The notes under the pieces were generated by a model that was not told the origin of the DNA, ran no database searches, and was given only the letters and a program-made list of their open reading frames with translations. DNA of 64,000 nt from Sacculina carcini. Its lineage: Eukaryota; Arthropoda; Thecostraca; Sacculinidae. The position numbers and the translations under genes are program-made. The stretch covers positions 405,001 to 469,000 of the forward strand of contig OU696577.1 of the NCBI GenBank assembly GCA_916048095.2, written 5' to 3'. Positions 49,001 through 62,515 of this stretch are shown one piece after another; the stretch's first letter is position 1, and each line of letters begins with the position of its first letter.

Positions 49001-51012
49001 GTGCTACACACACACAGAAAATAACAGTAAGAAACGCAGTAAGTTCACACTGCACTTCACCTAGACAAATCAGGTATACAGGTGCACCGTTAAAAAACCC
49101 TATATCCACACACTGTGCGAGTGCACCATTTGAAAGCAGAACTGATGACACACTGGATATATGATGGCCGGTTGGCACAAGAGAAAAACGCATGAGTGGT
49201 CGGATGCGACTAAGGCCGTTTCCTGTATGGGCGTCATTTGTATACCCTGGGTCAAGGGCGGAGCTAAATTTCCACCAATCAGAACACAGGTCATTGCCCC
49301 AGGGCAGTAAAACAAACAACAACATAACTCAACATCATGAGATAAATAATACAGCGATAAATTTAATAAACCAAATGAGATTAGAAAGATCATTGAGATT
49401 ACAAACTGAACCAATATATAAACAATGTACGCCCGGAAACCTTGCAGCCACACCTAAATTAATAACAAGAAATTCAAATTCGGCCCCACAAGCATATTAA
49501 TGTTTTGGGTGGAAAGGAATAAATGCTGGAATAACGAGGAAAAGGCAACGCATGAATGATAAACAATTTCGAATTACGCTCGATGTAAGATCAAAGAAAA
49601 TATAATAAAATAAATACGACGCAGGCGCTACAATTTCACAACAATATCCCAAGCATGTATATTACCGAGCAATTATACAAAAAGTCTTGCAACTCAACCA
49701 CAACAACAAACACACGTGCATACACTTGCATAAATACCTAGTCATGTTAGCCAGCGACGGAATAATCTAGAATGTTGAAAAATCAAACCATAATTATCAC
49801 TTGTATGAAGCAGAGGAAAAAACACGTCCAAGTAAATTGAATTTTAGTTTCCAAGCCTTCTCTAACTGGATGAAACCAGTTTTTTTTGCGACCACAAGCC
49901 ACAAATGACCACAACTTCTCAATTGATCATGCACTTGCAACTGCATGAACGAAGAACTTGCATCTAGCATTCAGATCAACACCAACATGAATCGTGAACA
50001 TAGTGAGCATAGAACACCATTTACTGTTGTATTTTAGTGAATTTCAATGCACCGACGTGACAATCCCTAGACGCCCAATGGGAGAATAATACATACACAT
50101 GCTGACTTTAAGATGTTGTATACATGAGTACTGATAAACTGTAAGTTCTTCAAGTTCTTGACGCAGTTTGTTTGTGTGAGTGCAGTGAGAATGGTCTTTC
50201 TGACACGCATCACGACCATCTAGGTTAATGAGTGATCGGTGCCAAACGACTAAGGTCGTCGCAACATGAATCGACACAGATGCACAAACACCAGCATCAA
50301 GGTGCCAACGAATCGCTCACATAGCTGCCTCGTCGTCTGTTGTCGTTGTAAAAGATGTTTATACATCACGTGGAAAATCATAAATACACGGTTATAACTG
50401 ATATCACTGTTTGATCTAGAACACAAGGCCCAAAAATACACAGATCACAGCTATCATCAAGAACTCGCACACTCAAAGACTGATGGAGTCTTAAAACCAT
50501 CTACCGAACAAGATACTCTCGCAGCAGCATCATCTGCAAACTAGCAGATATCCGACAAGAACGCTCATGTAACTCCCATTGACAATCGATGAGAGAAGTA
50601 CATGCGCCTTTGTTGTGTATGTTCTCGAGCCCACACGATGAAGAAGAGAAGAATAGTGTATTTAGTCACTTATTGTATCAATTGCATCCACAACACAATT
50701 TAACAATGCGAGATGACAACGCCAATTACGCACTGTGCCGGACAAAAAGCAACACTCAATGTGACGAATGTGTTCACACCAGCTTATGTACAAAAACAAT
50801 TGTGTACAACTCTCCTGTACTGCGACAGGCCCGCACACGCGTGCCTGTGTGTACGAGTGCGTGAAGGTAATTGATCCATAGACATGGGCGCACACGGTAA
50901 CGCTTCACAGATTCAGGTCAACCATACTCTGTTTTATGGCTAATGACTGACGCAGGCAAATACACACCAGCCACAGCCGCACGCAGAGAAATGGGTAACT
51001 TACACCGTGTGT

Positions 51013-51044
<32 letters not shown>

Positions 51045-51466
51045 TGGCCGACAAAACCACTAGTCAGTTATGTACACACACACAAACATACACATACAGT
51101 GTGTGTGACATCGCCACCAATCAACTCACACACAAACACACAACGCAACTCTGTCATGAAACTGCAGAAAACCAATAGCCACCGTTGTTGACAGAAACAA
51201 GGACAGAAGCGAGACCCAGCACTCAACTACTTGTCCATTGCGACAAATCCACTATGCCGCCACGTAGATTTTTGCTGACAAATACAATGCCAGCTAAGCG
51301 CGCATTCTCTTCAACAACACCCTAATTTGCCAATAGAAAAAAAAGTCGCAGGACAAATAACTTTCCCCACTGCATCGATTGCGTGATTGCTCGGTAAATC
51401 GCCACATCCCAGTGTAACAACCAACACGCACACACAATGTGGGTTAGTGCTGCGCAGATCGCATTA

Positions 51467-51506
<40 letters not shown>

Positions 51507-51709
51507 GGTATCGATTGGCAGAGGTAAGGAGAGGATGGAACTATGAGAGGACGTCGACCGACTGTGAGGCCTGTGAGGAACAAGATGAACCACAACACAC
51601 CTCCACTCACACACACACACACACATACACACACGCTACACTGTATGTTAGCATGAGAAAAGTACTACCGACGGCTGTATTACACCCTCCCTCACACATA
51701 TATACATAT

Positions 51710-51776
<67 letters not shown>

Positions 51777-51789
51777 ACTCATATATGTT

Positions 51790-51827
<38 letters not shown>

Positions 51828-54800
51828 AACATGGCAGACCCGACCGACGAATCAGTGGCTGCCAATGGATAGCTCACGCAACAGGCACCCAAACATACTG
51901 ACACACACATACGCACACACACACACACACACATACGCACACAGCGTGACAACCCGAGATCGAGCCCCTGATTTCGTGATTAACACGGACGGCAACATAG
52001 AATGTTGTCAGACAATGAGTGACTCCTTCCAATTGTGCATTTGGAAACAACAAAACACTACCACCCCTTCACTGCCAGTTCGTGTATGTTTACGGTTGCT
52101 AGTATATCGATACAGAAACAATATGTCGAGGCAGAGAGGGTGTCGGAGTCCACCTCATCCTGGCTAGGACGTGACGCCGCGACCAATTGACACACAATGT
52201 GAGAAAGTCCAGTCAGGCATATACCACGGTCCTTGACACAGAAACAAGCTCGGTCTAGAGCCGAGCAAACACCCTTGCGGTGGGCGTCAGCGTGCCTGCC
52301 TGCCTGTGTGAAAACACCAGCCAGAAGTCGCTCGTTCAGCGAGCAAGTCAAGGTTCACATCAACAGCGGTGCAGCGACCCACACATACTGCAGGTGACAT
52401 GCATTGTCACATGGCTGTGTCTTCACTGCCTCAAGCCAACACTTACAACACATTAGCAGAGCCAAGTATAGTGAGCAGCACCGATAAGCCAATACTTTTT
52501 TGCATACGCCTTAACCAGCAGCACTTCTCATCACTCAGTTTCACGTGATAAATTCGTGACAAAGGTTTGGTCACAAAAGCAGCAATGACCAATCGCTGTC
52601 AAATTCGTGTTAGCCTTCACAGAGAGGAAAACCATCATTGTCGGTTCAGTGGTTAGGAAATCAACTATCGTAGAAGTTGCCAAGTGAGCTAACACCTTCG
52701 TCAGAGCGCTTTTGCAATCGGATAACGCTGAGCGAGTCTGGCCCGAGCTTCTGAGAAAAGCGGCCGTGAACAGACGTTGATGTTGCCGTTATGACTCATC
52801 TCCGGCACACAAAGACAGAGAGACAAGTGCGAAAATTCACACCGTCCCACGCACCTGCCAAGTAGTGGTGCACTTGAACCGGATATACATACATGCACGG
52901 ACGTGACACGAACACATTTTGATAAGCACTCAAAAAAACTATGTATTCAACACGGAGAACGCTCAGTACACTGACAACATGCAACCATACACGCTCCACA
53001 AGACGATAATAAAGTATTCAGAGAAACCCACTGTTTCCCGGATATGCTATCAATTCCTGTGAAAAATTGAAAAAAAACGTTCCGTTAAAATCGCCGATAG
53101 AAGAGAGAAGAAGGAAAATATGGAGTGAATTGAGCGTGACAACAGAAACATTGTAACACACGATCTTCACTACTGATCACCACGCGTTGTCACCCAGTTG
53201 CATTGCCTACCACAAATCAACGTGTATGCTCAGACAATTGAACATACGATAGACGACAATTGAAAATACGACACACACACAGATGCCCAGCAAAGTTGAA
53301 ATTAGCTCCAACGTGAAACAGATGGCATTTGGAGAGTTGAAGCCTGTTGAATACCACCACACCGGCGACATGCCCACAACCACACACACACGCACACACA
53401 CACACACGCGCCAGAACGTCATGTGTGTTAAAGTGAAAGCGAATTTGAAAGCCACACCAAAACATGGGTATATTTGTACAACACACGCGCGCACTGCCTA
53501 TGTGTATGTATGTATATGTGTGTGCGTGTGTATGATTGTGGTACAAATGGCTCATTGAATACATCGGCCAATACCAGACGTACAACACTGGTAAGACGCA
53601 TGTGGTAAGCACACACTACTTACAACGCTGCCGGTCAATTGAAACAAACATGAATTAAATTACCACATGATTACCATAGCCGTGCCACTGGTGGTATCAC
53701 CGTTACCAGTGCGAGTGTCAAAACACACACACACACACGTAGATATACAAAGACTGACATATATTATCAACACATTGCATTGCCAAGCATGAAGCAGATA
53801 TACTGTGCAAACAGGAGGAAGAACCGGTTCCACGGATCCGCTACACAAGTATTGGAACCTGAGCCGTAACTTAGTCCCAATAGTCTCTGTAAGTACACCA
53901 TAAACATCGAGAGGCTCGGCCAGTGGTACAGTGATGAACACCGTGTATAGACAAACAGAATGGATCCGGAACCAGTTCCAACGTATCCACTCTCCCACGG
54001 ATCCAGAACCGTGAGTTTCACGATTCGTACACAGCTCTGGTAAACGGAGATCTCAGGATTGAACCCCGGTCCATTGTCAAAACGGAGAAATATTTCCATA
54101 TAAGTATAAGTGCAAGTATTTTCATAGTCGCATATATGCAGTATTCTATAGCACAAGTGTCGCCATGACAACGGCACACCGATCGAACACAGTGGCAAAA
54201 ACGCTGTGACAGTGAGGCCAACAAATCCCCAGCTTTCACAATCTCAGGCAGCCACACGCACACACACATTATTCAATAAACTGATTGTTTCCAGAAACGC
54301 ATTCAATCTAATATCACCCAGGCGCTAGTAGTATGCCAACCGAACTTTTCAAGCCCTTTCTTGCTCCGACAGAAGAAACATTTAAATCGCGAATATAAAA
54401 ACTCCGGTGGAAGGAAGCAAGGAATGAGAATCATATTATTGTGGCGATCATAACCGAGCCATCACAACGGTAATCGATGCTGATTGAAATATTCCACTTT
54501 CCTGTTGAGCAGTCTGTGTGTCATTCTTGTACAAGACTGTTGCTTCAATCAGCCTTGAATCTATATGCTTGGATTGCGGGGGATCTGCGGGTATTAGTTT
54601 ACCAAACACTAACACGGATAATGCGCAAAACCAGATTGCAGTAGAAACAGCCACATGAAAAACAGCGAAAAGGCAAACAATAACATATATAAAAGATCCG
54701 CCTTGATAACTGCCAAAGTCATATTACGCTTGTATCAGGCAGTGATTGTAACTGATTGTACTCATTTCGTAGATCGTAACTGGTAAGGAAAACACCCCAG

Positions 54801-57343
54801 TACACATATCAACATACACGCACACATAGCCACGTTTTCCCTCTAACAAGGACAATTGGAGTGCACTTGTAAACTGTATAACAAACACATGTATACCACA
54901 ACCGCTCAACTTTTTCAACAAACCAATGGGTCAAAAAGCAACCAAGATATATGGCCCGCCCCGAAGAGACTACCAACATTATGCTTACATCTATATGTTG
55001 AGACACGGCATATGTTGCTCATCCTGATCTAGCAGTTTTTTCATCTGAGCTCAGAATATCCCTTATAAGTTCCCCAAGTTTGGATATTTTTACATTCCAC
55101 CTCTACTATAAATAACCGGTGCCATTCATAATTGCCTTCGAATTCGGCGAAAAGTAACTGAGTGCAGTGTGGGTCGCATTTGCCTAATAGGAACAAGGAA
55201 AACTCATGAAAAACAGCAGGTCACATGGAAAAGATTGGAATGACTCGACAATAGATTGTCATCGGAGAGACTTGGGGCGGAGTTCAGTAGCAAGTCGTCC
55301 GAGAGCACACTTGAGCACACACGCACACTAACACACTTGTGGTAGAGTGACACACACTTGATTCTGTGTGAGAACGGAGTTTCCAGTCGGTCACCACCCT
55401 AACTCATCACAAACAACCAGATTCTCACATCAGCCTCACTCAACCTGTTCACCGCGGACGCAAGTCGCATCAAGCACAGAGGAAATAAAAAATGACAATG
55501 TCAGAGAGGATCTGCAGCAAAGTTGTACTTGTTCATCATCTTAAAAGACCACGAACACAGCTGATTTGAGTAACGATTCCTTGATCATTAAGCTATTCGG
55601 TTAAATGGTGTCTCGTTGGCAAAATGATACACCACCTACGCTAAATGACAATGACAACTCGTTCGCACATTGTTGATACATCGCTCGGCAGCACACGCTT
55701 CATCATAAGTTTGACCTTGAATTCGACCAGATGCGCTGTGAAAATTGACAGCAGCAATCAGCAACACTCTCAAGTTGACGCATTGGTCAATGATACAAGC
55801 GCCAAATACGACTCAATGACAACTACGCTGATGCCGACTCTTATCCATTGAAAAACATGCAATGAAGCTCAACATCATAAAGAAAGCATGTCAGTTTTGA
55901 CACGCTCAAACATCAGATGTTTACTGTTTTAATATGACCACATCCAATAAATATTCGTCTTGGTCTAGACCAGTGGTTCTCAACCTCTTTCCTCTGATTC
56001 CCCACTTTTTAATGAGCCATCTCTTCATTTTCCACAACAGCGCTGATAAATTCAATAAATTCAGTTGTTACATCAAAGTAAATGTCAAGAGGTTATTATA
56101 AGCAAAAATAAAGGAATTTGAATTGATAAAAACACACATAGTTGTCCTGTTCTGTCCGACCTTTAGCTTCCCACTTGGCAACTCTTCCATTCCCCACCAG
56201 TGGAGAATTTCCTACAGGTTAACAAACACTGGTCTAGGGCATCCCAGTAGAACAGCCGAGAACACGACACAGAGACAGCACACGACCCACCTTGATGCCG
56301 CTGCGTCCTTGCTGTTTGAGCAGAACGTTCTCCGGCTTGAGATCGCAGTGCACGATTTTGTTGCGATGCAGAACATCGAGACACTGGAGCAAAGAGTGGG
56401 CGAACTTGCGCACTAACTGCAGACTGAAGCCTTGAAACTTGGTCTTCTTGATCAACTCGTATAAATTGACCGACAGCAGCTCAAACGTGATGCAGATATG
56501 GTTACGGAACGTGAAGTGATCGTACATGTGGACGATGTTGAACGTGTTGTACTTGTCCAAGTTCCTCAAGACGTCCAGAATGCGAATCTCCTCTTGCGCC
56601 TGCACGTGAAACCGTTTCTCGTTGCGGACCATTTTGAGAGCGACGTACATGTGTCGCTTGTGGTCGTAGGCCTTCACCACCTGCCCGAAACTGCCCTTGC
56701 CAATCACTTTGAGGACTTCGTAGCGGTAAGATACGTGATCGTGCACGATGTGGATGTAGGAGCCTTTATCGTCGTCGTAGCCCGAGTTGTTGGGCGTTCC
56801 CAGCAAACCATGCCTCTTCTTCGAGTTGGCGCCGATGTAGTAGATCTCCGAGTAGGCGAAAATCTCTTGTAGCTCAAACGGTGACAATTTGTTCTTGTAT
56901 ATCCTGACGATGCGGTCCGGCGTGGCCGCGACTGTCTTCTGCTTAGAGCTGGCCGCTCCGTCAGTCACGCTGGCCGACACCTGCGAGTCCAGCGGTGCAC
57001 TGCCGTTGGACACCGGAGGAAGCGCACTAGATAATGGACCACTGTACGCGCTGATGTCCTGCATACTATCTCCGTTGGTGACCACAGAACTAACTGATAA
57101 ATGAACGGGGTTCCGCGAGCTGTTGCCATTGTGCACGCCATTCTGGGACTTCAACGGCGGAAACTGAACGTTTTTCGCATCGCCAATGCACTCAATACTT
57201 GAATTTTTATAGTCACAAATACCATTATGGTTTGATAGATTCACGGTATCCATATTACCAAGGAGAGATCTAGTTCTATAGAGCGGCATATCGGATAATT
57301 TGACGGTGTCAAAACATTGTTGAGTAAATCGAAGAGCATACAA
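42240..57343 (-). CDS. DYRK2: DYRK2-type dual-specificity kinase
   Basis: A class II DYRK kinase that autophosphorylates an activation-loop Tyr and then phosphorylates Ser/Thr targets. Exons 56291-57343 and 42240-43091, joined in phase 0 ([11 protein letters not shown]), give 634 aa (human DYRK2 601). Residues 1-140 are Ser/Asn-rich. The N-terminal autophosphorylation region (about 150-206) has [19 protein letters not shown] and the DYRK box [16 protein letters not shown]. The kinase domain begins near 207: IGKGSFG, Lys237 in [14 protein letters not shown] (Asp334), DFG (354-356), YTY (366-368) and [12 protein letters not shown]. The insert [12 protein letters not shown] is DYRK2-specific. 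The tail is Ser/Ala-rich. The first ATG (57343) may not be the true start, since an upstream 5' exon could exist. The single intron is 13.2 kb. Confidence 0.94.
45061..45331. mobile_element. MITE with GGCGCC termini and perfect 8-bp duplication
   Basis: The ends are AAGTGGCGGCGCCA and, inverted, CAGTGGCGGCGCCA. The octamer TCACTAAT flanks both sides (45053-45060 and 45332-45339). Length 271 bp, no coding capacity. The 8-bp duplication and CAGTGG end fit hAT. Confidence 0.88.
45715..45800. repeat. 42-bp tandem duplication with CTGT runs
   Basis: CTCGACTGTCTGTCTGTCTG...CGCACAGTGCATGTCATG occurs twice in a row. Confidence 0.9.
45954..46026. repeat. (CA)n microsatellite
   Basis: About 36 perfect CA dinucleotides, directly upstream of the 30-bp array. 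Confidence 0.97.
46066..48345. repeat. 30/27-bp minisatellite in the DYRK2 intron (about 78 copies)
   Basis: The unit contains CATCATCATAACATCGCTCA and CTTGACACA. Copies are 30 or 27 bp, differing by one CAT, and carry a CATCG/CACCG/CATAG variable site. Because every step is a multiple of three, long frames are open on both strands (778 and 809 codons). The low-complexity translations and intron position argue against a gene. Confidence 0.96.
51720..51826. repeat. (AT)n microsatellites
   Basis: Two AT runs, about 50 and 30 bp, flanking GCAACTCATATATGTTTG. Confidence 0.95.
55971..56231. mobile_element. hAT-like MITE beside DYRK2 exon 1
   Basis: The left end CAGTGGTTCTCAACCT and the inverted right end CAGTGTTTGTTAACCT match at 13 of 16. 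Flanking octamers GTCTAGAC and GTCTAGGG match at 6 of 8 and resemble the favoured hAT target TCTAGA. It ends 59 nt from the splice donor of DYRK2 exon 1. Confidence 0.85.
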
Positions 57344-58920
57344 CTATTGGAGAACACGCTCACGTCAACACCAATCATTCGAGGAAACTCATGAAACCCA
57401 TACAATAAAACCCACACAAGATCAAAAACCCTACAAAGTTCGCACTAAAACAATTTATAAAACTGCCGTTCTTCAGAAAAACCACGAGAACACCAGATAG
57501 TAAACCTACATGACAAAAGCTTTCACACACAACAGACTACACACAGTCCAAATAGCGACTGGCCGCTATTGTCAATGCTCAATAGTTCCAACTCAGCTGG
57601 GTGGATTTCGTCAAAACATTTGAAGACATTCATTACTATATATATTTTTCTCCTCTCGTTTCGTATAATTCTCTCCAAATTCCTCTAAATATACATGTCA
57701 ATTCAGGCACATTATTGTTTTCCGACAGTATCAATAGAAATTTATAAGTATTCATGGGTATTGTTCGTTTTTCTGCAAATTGTGCTAGAAATATCTGGGA
57801 GCGCTGAAAAACAAAGCAGGAGAGCTTTGGAATGAGGCGAGTGTGGTGGTGCTGTATTCAAGATTCGCTGTGCGCTATTGCTTTTAATCACAACTTCAAC
57901 TTTAAAATCAAATTATGGAATATTTTGTTTGACAACGCTTTGTGAAAGAACTTTTTTGATTCAATAATTCAGGACAGTTTAAGAATTCCTCTCTGAAATA
58001 TCTGACATCTATACGTATATAGACATCTATATTATACTTCTCCAGCCTTATGTGGAGTATGTGCCGTATCTTGTGTCGGGTTCTGTAAAATCACTCCGCA
58101 GAACACGCGCTTTCATACTTCGAAAAAATAGTCTAAAATCACTTGAAAATGTCAGTCACTGCATATTAGACATATTTGGGTGTTCAGAACGTTTTTGATT
58201 GCGTTAATATTAAAGTCCTAGTTAGCAATTTTGAAAATTATTATATATTATAACAATTTACCATGACAATCATGTATCATAACAATTTTATAAATTATCT
58301 AAAGTATTGTATACGTGGATGCCCTCCTAGTTTGCTCAAGAGCTACTTGATAACTAACAAACAAAAAGTCAAAATAAATAATGTGACCTCTAGTCTGACC
58401 ACTTTTTGCAGTGGTCAATATTAGGGCCTCATTGGTCAATATTAACGCTAATTTTATTTAATTTTTTGCAGCAGGTCAATATTAAGACCTCACTGGTCAA
58501 TATTAAGGCTAATTTTATTTTATTTATATATTATATCTATATATGATCCATAAATTACTTATGTTCTTATTTATTTTCATTTTATTTATCTCCTTGTTCC
58601 CTTCTGTGAATTTTTTGCTTCTTTTCTCACATCTTGATATCGTGTACTGTTGTTTGTCATTGTTGTCTCTTTCGCGCTTGTTTCTATGTGAGCGCTATAC
58701 AAATACATTGTTGTTGAGACTTGAAATAAAATGATCTGGTTAAGTAATAAGTGTAGCATCGTGATTAATTATTTGAACTCCGGTGTTAATGTGTCTGTTT
58801 GTCTAGTGTGATGATTCAAGCAAATGTTATGTAAATAAATTCAATTTAAGTAATGCTAAAGTAATTTAAGTCACATCATGTATTTTGATTTAATTCCAAG
58901 CTGATACAAAGATATAGCTG
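57344..58920. other. Upstream region of DYRK2
   Basis: AT-rich. A 60-bp block TTTTTGCAGYRGGTCAATAT...GCTAATTTTATTT is tandemly duplicated at 58408-58520. A LINE-type tail GAGCGCTATACAAATACATTG is at 58689. No gene recognised. Confidence 0.45.
58689..58735 (+). mobile_element. LINE-type 3' tail
   Basis: GAGCGCTATACAAATACATTG, then TTGTTGAGACTTGAAATAAAA. Same type of 3' end as at 12500. Confidence 0.45.
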
Positions 58921-59160
58921 CACTGGTGTATCCAGAGGGGGGCTTGGGGGGCCAAAGCTCCCCCCCCAATGTTTTTATCAACTCCTCATAACCAAGAAAA
59001 TATTTTCAATATTCAAGAAAGAAAATATTTTCTATAGAATTTGTTGATATAAGCATTATAGCAAAGACGCATAATGATGCATGTACATGACTGATCGCTC
59101 CCAAATTTCAGCCCCCCCAGAATTATTTCAGCCCAAAATTGCACTCTGGATCTGCCACTA
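58921..59160 (+). mobile_element. MITE with GGATCCAG-type termini and 8-bp duplication
   Basis: Left end CACTGGTGTATCCAGAG; inverted right end TAGTGGCAGATCCAGAG. The flanks TATAGCTG and TATAGTTG match at 7 of 8. The interior TCAACTCCTCATAACCAAGA is shared with the copy at 16223. Confidence 0.85.
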
Positions 59161-59465
59161 TATAGTTGCAGTTTTACAAAAAGGAACGTTGACGAAATTG
59201 TACTGTGAATTTCGCACGCGAACACAATGCTACATCTGGCATCTGGCATTGACTCAATTTGCCGCTTTTTGCGCAGTGTGTTTGGCGGCCAGTTCCAATT
59301 ACAGTGCTTTCAAATACAGTGTCTCGTTGAGATTTTTAATTTAGCGACATCTTGCGCGGACGGCTGAGCAATTTAGCGCGCCACACCGACACGTTGCTCA
59401 CGTCGGCCGATTAATATCATTCATTGTCGTTGCCGAGTGGACGTATATTGCACTCCAGCAAAATG

Positions 59466-59985
59466 TGTCTCCCTCCTTCCTAGCTCCTCTCTTCTCTTCT
59501 CTCCCTCCTTCCTAGCTCCTCTTTTCTCTTGTATCCCTCCTTCCCAGCTCCTCTCTCCTCTTGTCTCCCTCCTTCCTAGCTCCTCTCTTCTCTTGTATCC
59601 CTCCTTCCTAGTTCCTCCCTTATCTTGTATTCCTCCTTCCTAGCTCCTCTCGTTTCTTGTCTCCCTCCTTCCTAGCTCCTCTCCTATCTTGTATCTCTCC
59701 TTCCTAGCTCCTCTCTTCTCTTGTCTCCCTCCTTCCTAGCTCCTCTCTTCTCTTGTCTCCCTCCTTCCTAGTTCCTCTCTTCTCTTGTATCTCTCCTTCC
59801 TAGCTCCTCTCTTCTCTTGTCTCCCTCCTTCCTAGCTCCTCTCTTCTCTTGTCTCCCTCCTTCCTAGCTCCTCTCTTCTCTTGTCTCCCTCCTTCCTAGC
59901 TCCTCTCTTCTCTTGTCTCCCTCCTTCCTAGTTCCTCTCTTCTCTTGTATCCCTCCTTCCTAGCTCCTCTGTTCTCTTGTCTCTT
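59466..59985. repeat. 32-bp pyrimidine-rich minisatellite (about 16 copies)
   Basis: Unit CTCCCTCCTTCCTAGCTCCT plus CTCTTCTCTTGT. One strand is almost purely C/T, so triplex (H-DNA) formation is possible. Confidence 0.95.
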
Positions 59986-60261
59986 TGCTTTATTCAAATG
60001 TGCGTATGTAGTGCGACGATGAAGATTCCAGGGATTTTCATCAGATGACTGAGAAAAGGCCAACACACGACACACAGACATACATACATATAGGCGTGCA
60101 GATGAATTGGGCGATAAGGTGCGCAGTGAAATTCCACCTTCTTTGCGGAAAACGTTAATTATTAGCTGAGAAGTATTTCGTATGACTGATCATGCTTTGT
60201 CTAGCTAGTGGTATCATGAAATTCAGTGAAGCATGTCGCACGGTCTTGTGGAATGTAGAAT

Positions 60262-60299
<38 letters not shown>

Positions 60300-60913
60300 A
60301 CACACACACGTACACAAACACACACACCAAAAGTGTATTTGGTTTGTAAGTGCAGTGAAGCAGTCGAAGAACAACATGTACTCAACATTATGTGAGTGAA
60401 ATAAAAACGCGCCGAATGAAATCGCGGCATGAAAGAGAAAATGAGTTTAAATATGCGGTAAATTGCAGGGTCTGGAATAATTCATTGAAACTACAAGGTT
60501 TAAACGGGCTAAAGAGCTATGGATAAATGGGACACTGAGATACACATGGTATGGATACAGAATGTGCGATATATTTTGCACGTGATACCACAGTGACATT
60601 ATTGCGGCGTTTTCGAATCGTATGTGGCGTCAATCTGTCGCCGCTTTCACACTCAATCTAGCCACACACTGCCAATTGGACCCCGCGTGTCAATTATTCA
60701 AATTGTACTCAATGAATACAAATGTGGTCGATGCGGCCAAATATTGGTCCAGGCTGCCGAGAATATGCGTATGTGCGCCGTTAAATTTGCGAACTGCATG
60801 TACTGTGTGTGTGTGTGTGTGTCTATGTGAATTAGTGTTTGGCTACTGCTCCCTCTATGCATAGCTGTGTGAATTTTCTCTATGTTATATTCTCCGTTCG
60901 TATCTATTCACAC

Positions 60914-60992
<79 letters not shown>

Positions 60993-62515
60993 ACACTTTC
61001 AGATGTATGTTTGTTCCCCTGTGCACAGGGAAACACATACATCTGTGTGTGTGTGTGTGTGTGTTTGTTTGTGTATCATGTGTGTGATGTTAAGTGAACG
61101 TTTTTCGCACTGATAAAGAATAAGAGGGCAAATCGACATACAGCTAGACAAAACACATCATCATAATATGATCAATTCGAAACTTCAACCCACCAAACAC
61201 TCTTCTATAATAGGGTGTTGTGCGTCTGTTTTTCCCTGTGACAACACACTCAATACAAGTGGCTTTCTTACGATCGCCGCCATTTCTGGCTAACATAAGT
61301 GCAGTGCATGCATTGATGGTCTGCAATCGCGTTTGTGTTCAGACGATTGTGTGCGTGTGTGTTTGTGTGTGTGCGTGTGTGTGTGCGGATCGACGAATGT
61401 GGATAGGAGACACAAACCGGAGCCAATATGGTGCGAATCGAAGCATCCAAGCGATGTATTAACATCTCCCAAGGCAAATGAGTCTTGCTTATGTGAAAAT
61501 ACCCGGCCACTTCTATTGGCACACAATCTCGCAGTCTGCAGTCTTCTTAGTTTCGCAAGCGGAAAATTACGGCCATTTCTCGGTTTAGTATTTTCATTTC
61601 TCAATCGCATATCTCGCTAAAAATGGGATACCAACAAAATAGGCAAATACATACGCACGTTTTCAGAAAACCACGAATTTCAGACCCGATCACACAAATT
61701 CAGTTAAAATTTAACCATTCATTATAATTAAGTATGTTATATGTTTGTTATAGAGAAAGCTCGTAGATTTTGACTCGTAAGAACGTCCGCCCTAAATCAA
61801 TTATATTTTACAGTTGCTTCGAACAAAACGTAACACAAGTATGAACGATGCACGGGGTAAATTCACAATCAACTTGCAGTGACATGCATTGTGTATGCGC
61901 TGGTGATGAACAACCGGTTTTTCTAACGAACCCAGTGGCTGCCGCTGAAAAAGCCGACCCGATGAGGTCGCTGGAGTCTTGTCTCAGTGGAACATTCAGT
62001 CATGCTGTCATCTGTGTGCGTCCAGTGTGTGAGGACGCTGTGTGTGTGCGTGTGTGTGCGTGTGTGTGTGTGTTGACAGCGACATGGCTTTGTATGTGGT
62101 CCGCATTTGTGTGTAATGTTGCATTGGCAGTTTCCATTAGCGCACAACATATGAGACCGTAAGTGATGTTTATAGTTCCTTATAGCTCGCCACTGCGATT
62201 ATCTCGAAGCTCAGAAGAACACAATTTGTCATTGGAATCATACAATATGACGTTTGTAGGCGACGCAATATGAATGGTTAGCGCAAAAACAGAACTGGAG
62301 AAAAAGAAGAGAAATTGAAGTGTGCTCCATCATGCATGATTGCATTAAGGAAAAATATTGTGAACTAATTATTGGTTAATTTTATTCCCCGTATGTTGGT
62401 CGAATAGAGTTTGTGCATATTTGAAAACTTTTTCTGAGGATCGACATATGTTTTGGAGCAAACTCGACATGTTTTTCCATATTGTGAAAATATCTTAGCT
62501 TCCTAACGAAAGACA
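59986..62515. other. Region upstream of the serine protease
   Basis: CA run 60268-60325, TG runs 60917-60991 and 61042-61063. A minus-strand AAATGGCGGCGATCG at 61273-61287 resembles a YY1 promoter site. No gene recognised. Confidence 0.4.

Larger units (their letters stand above)
43092..56290 (-). other. 13.2 kb DYRK2 intron
   Basis: Holds a 271-bp hAT MITE (45061-45331), a two-copy CTGT-rich repeat (45718-45800), a CA run (45954-46026), a 2.3 kb minisatellite (46066-48345), CA/TG and AT runs around 51000-51830 and a hAT MITE next to exon 1 (55971-56231). At 53825-54010 CCACGGATCC and GGAACC motifs recur in direct and inverted order. No nested gene was recognised. Confidence 0.75.

Noticed and set aside
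53825-54010. Recurring CCACGGATCC / GGAACC motifs as a mobile element
   Set aside because: No clear termini, target duplication or second copy in the window.
61273-61287. YY1-like AAATGGCGGC as a promoter of an unseen gene
   Set aside because: A single short motif with no coding sequence found downstream on the minus strand; noted only.
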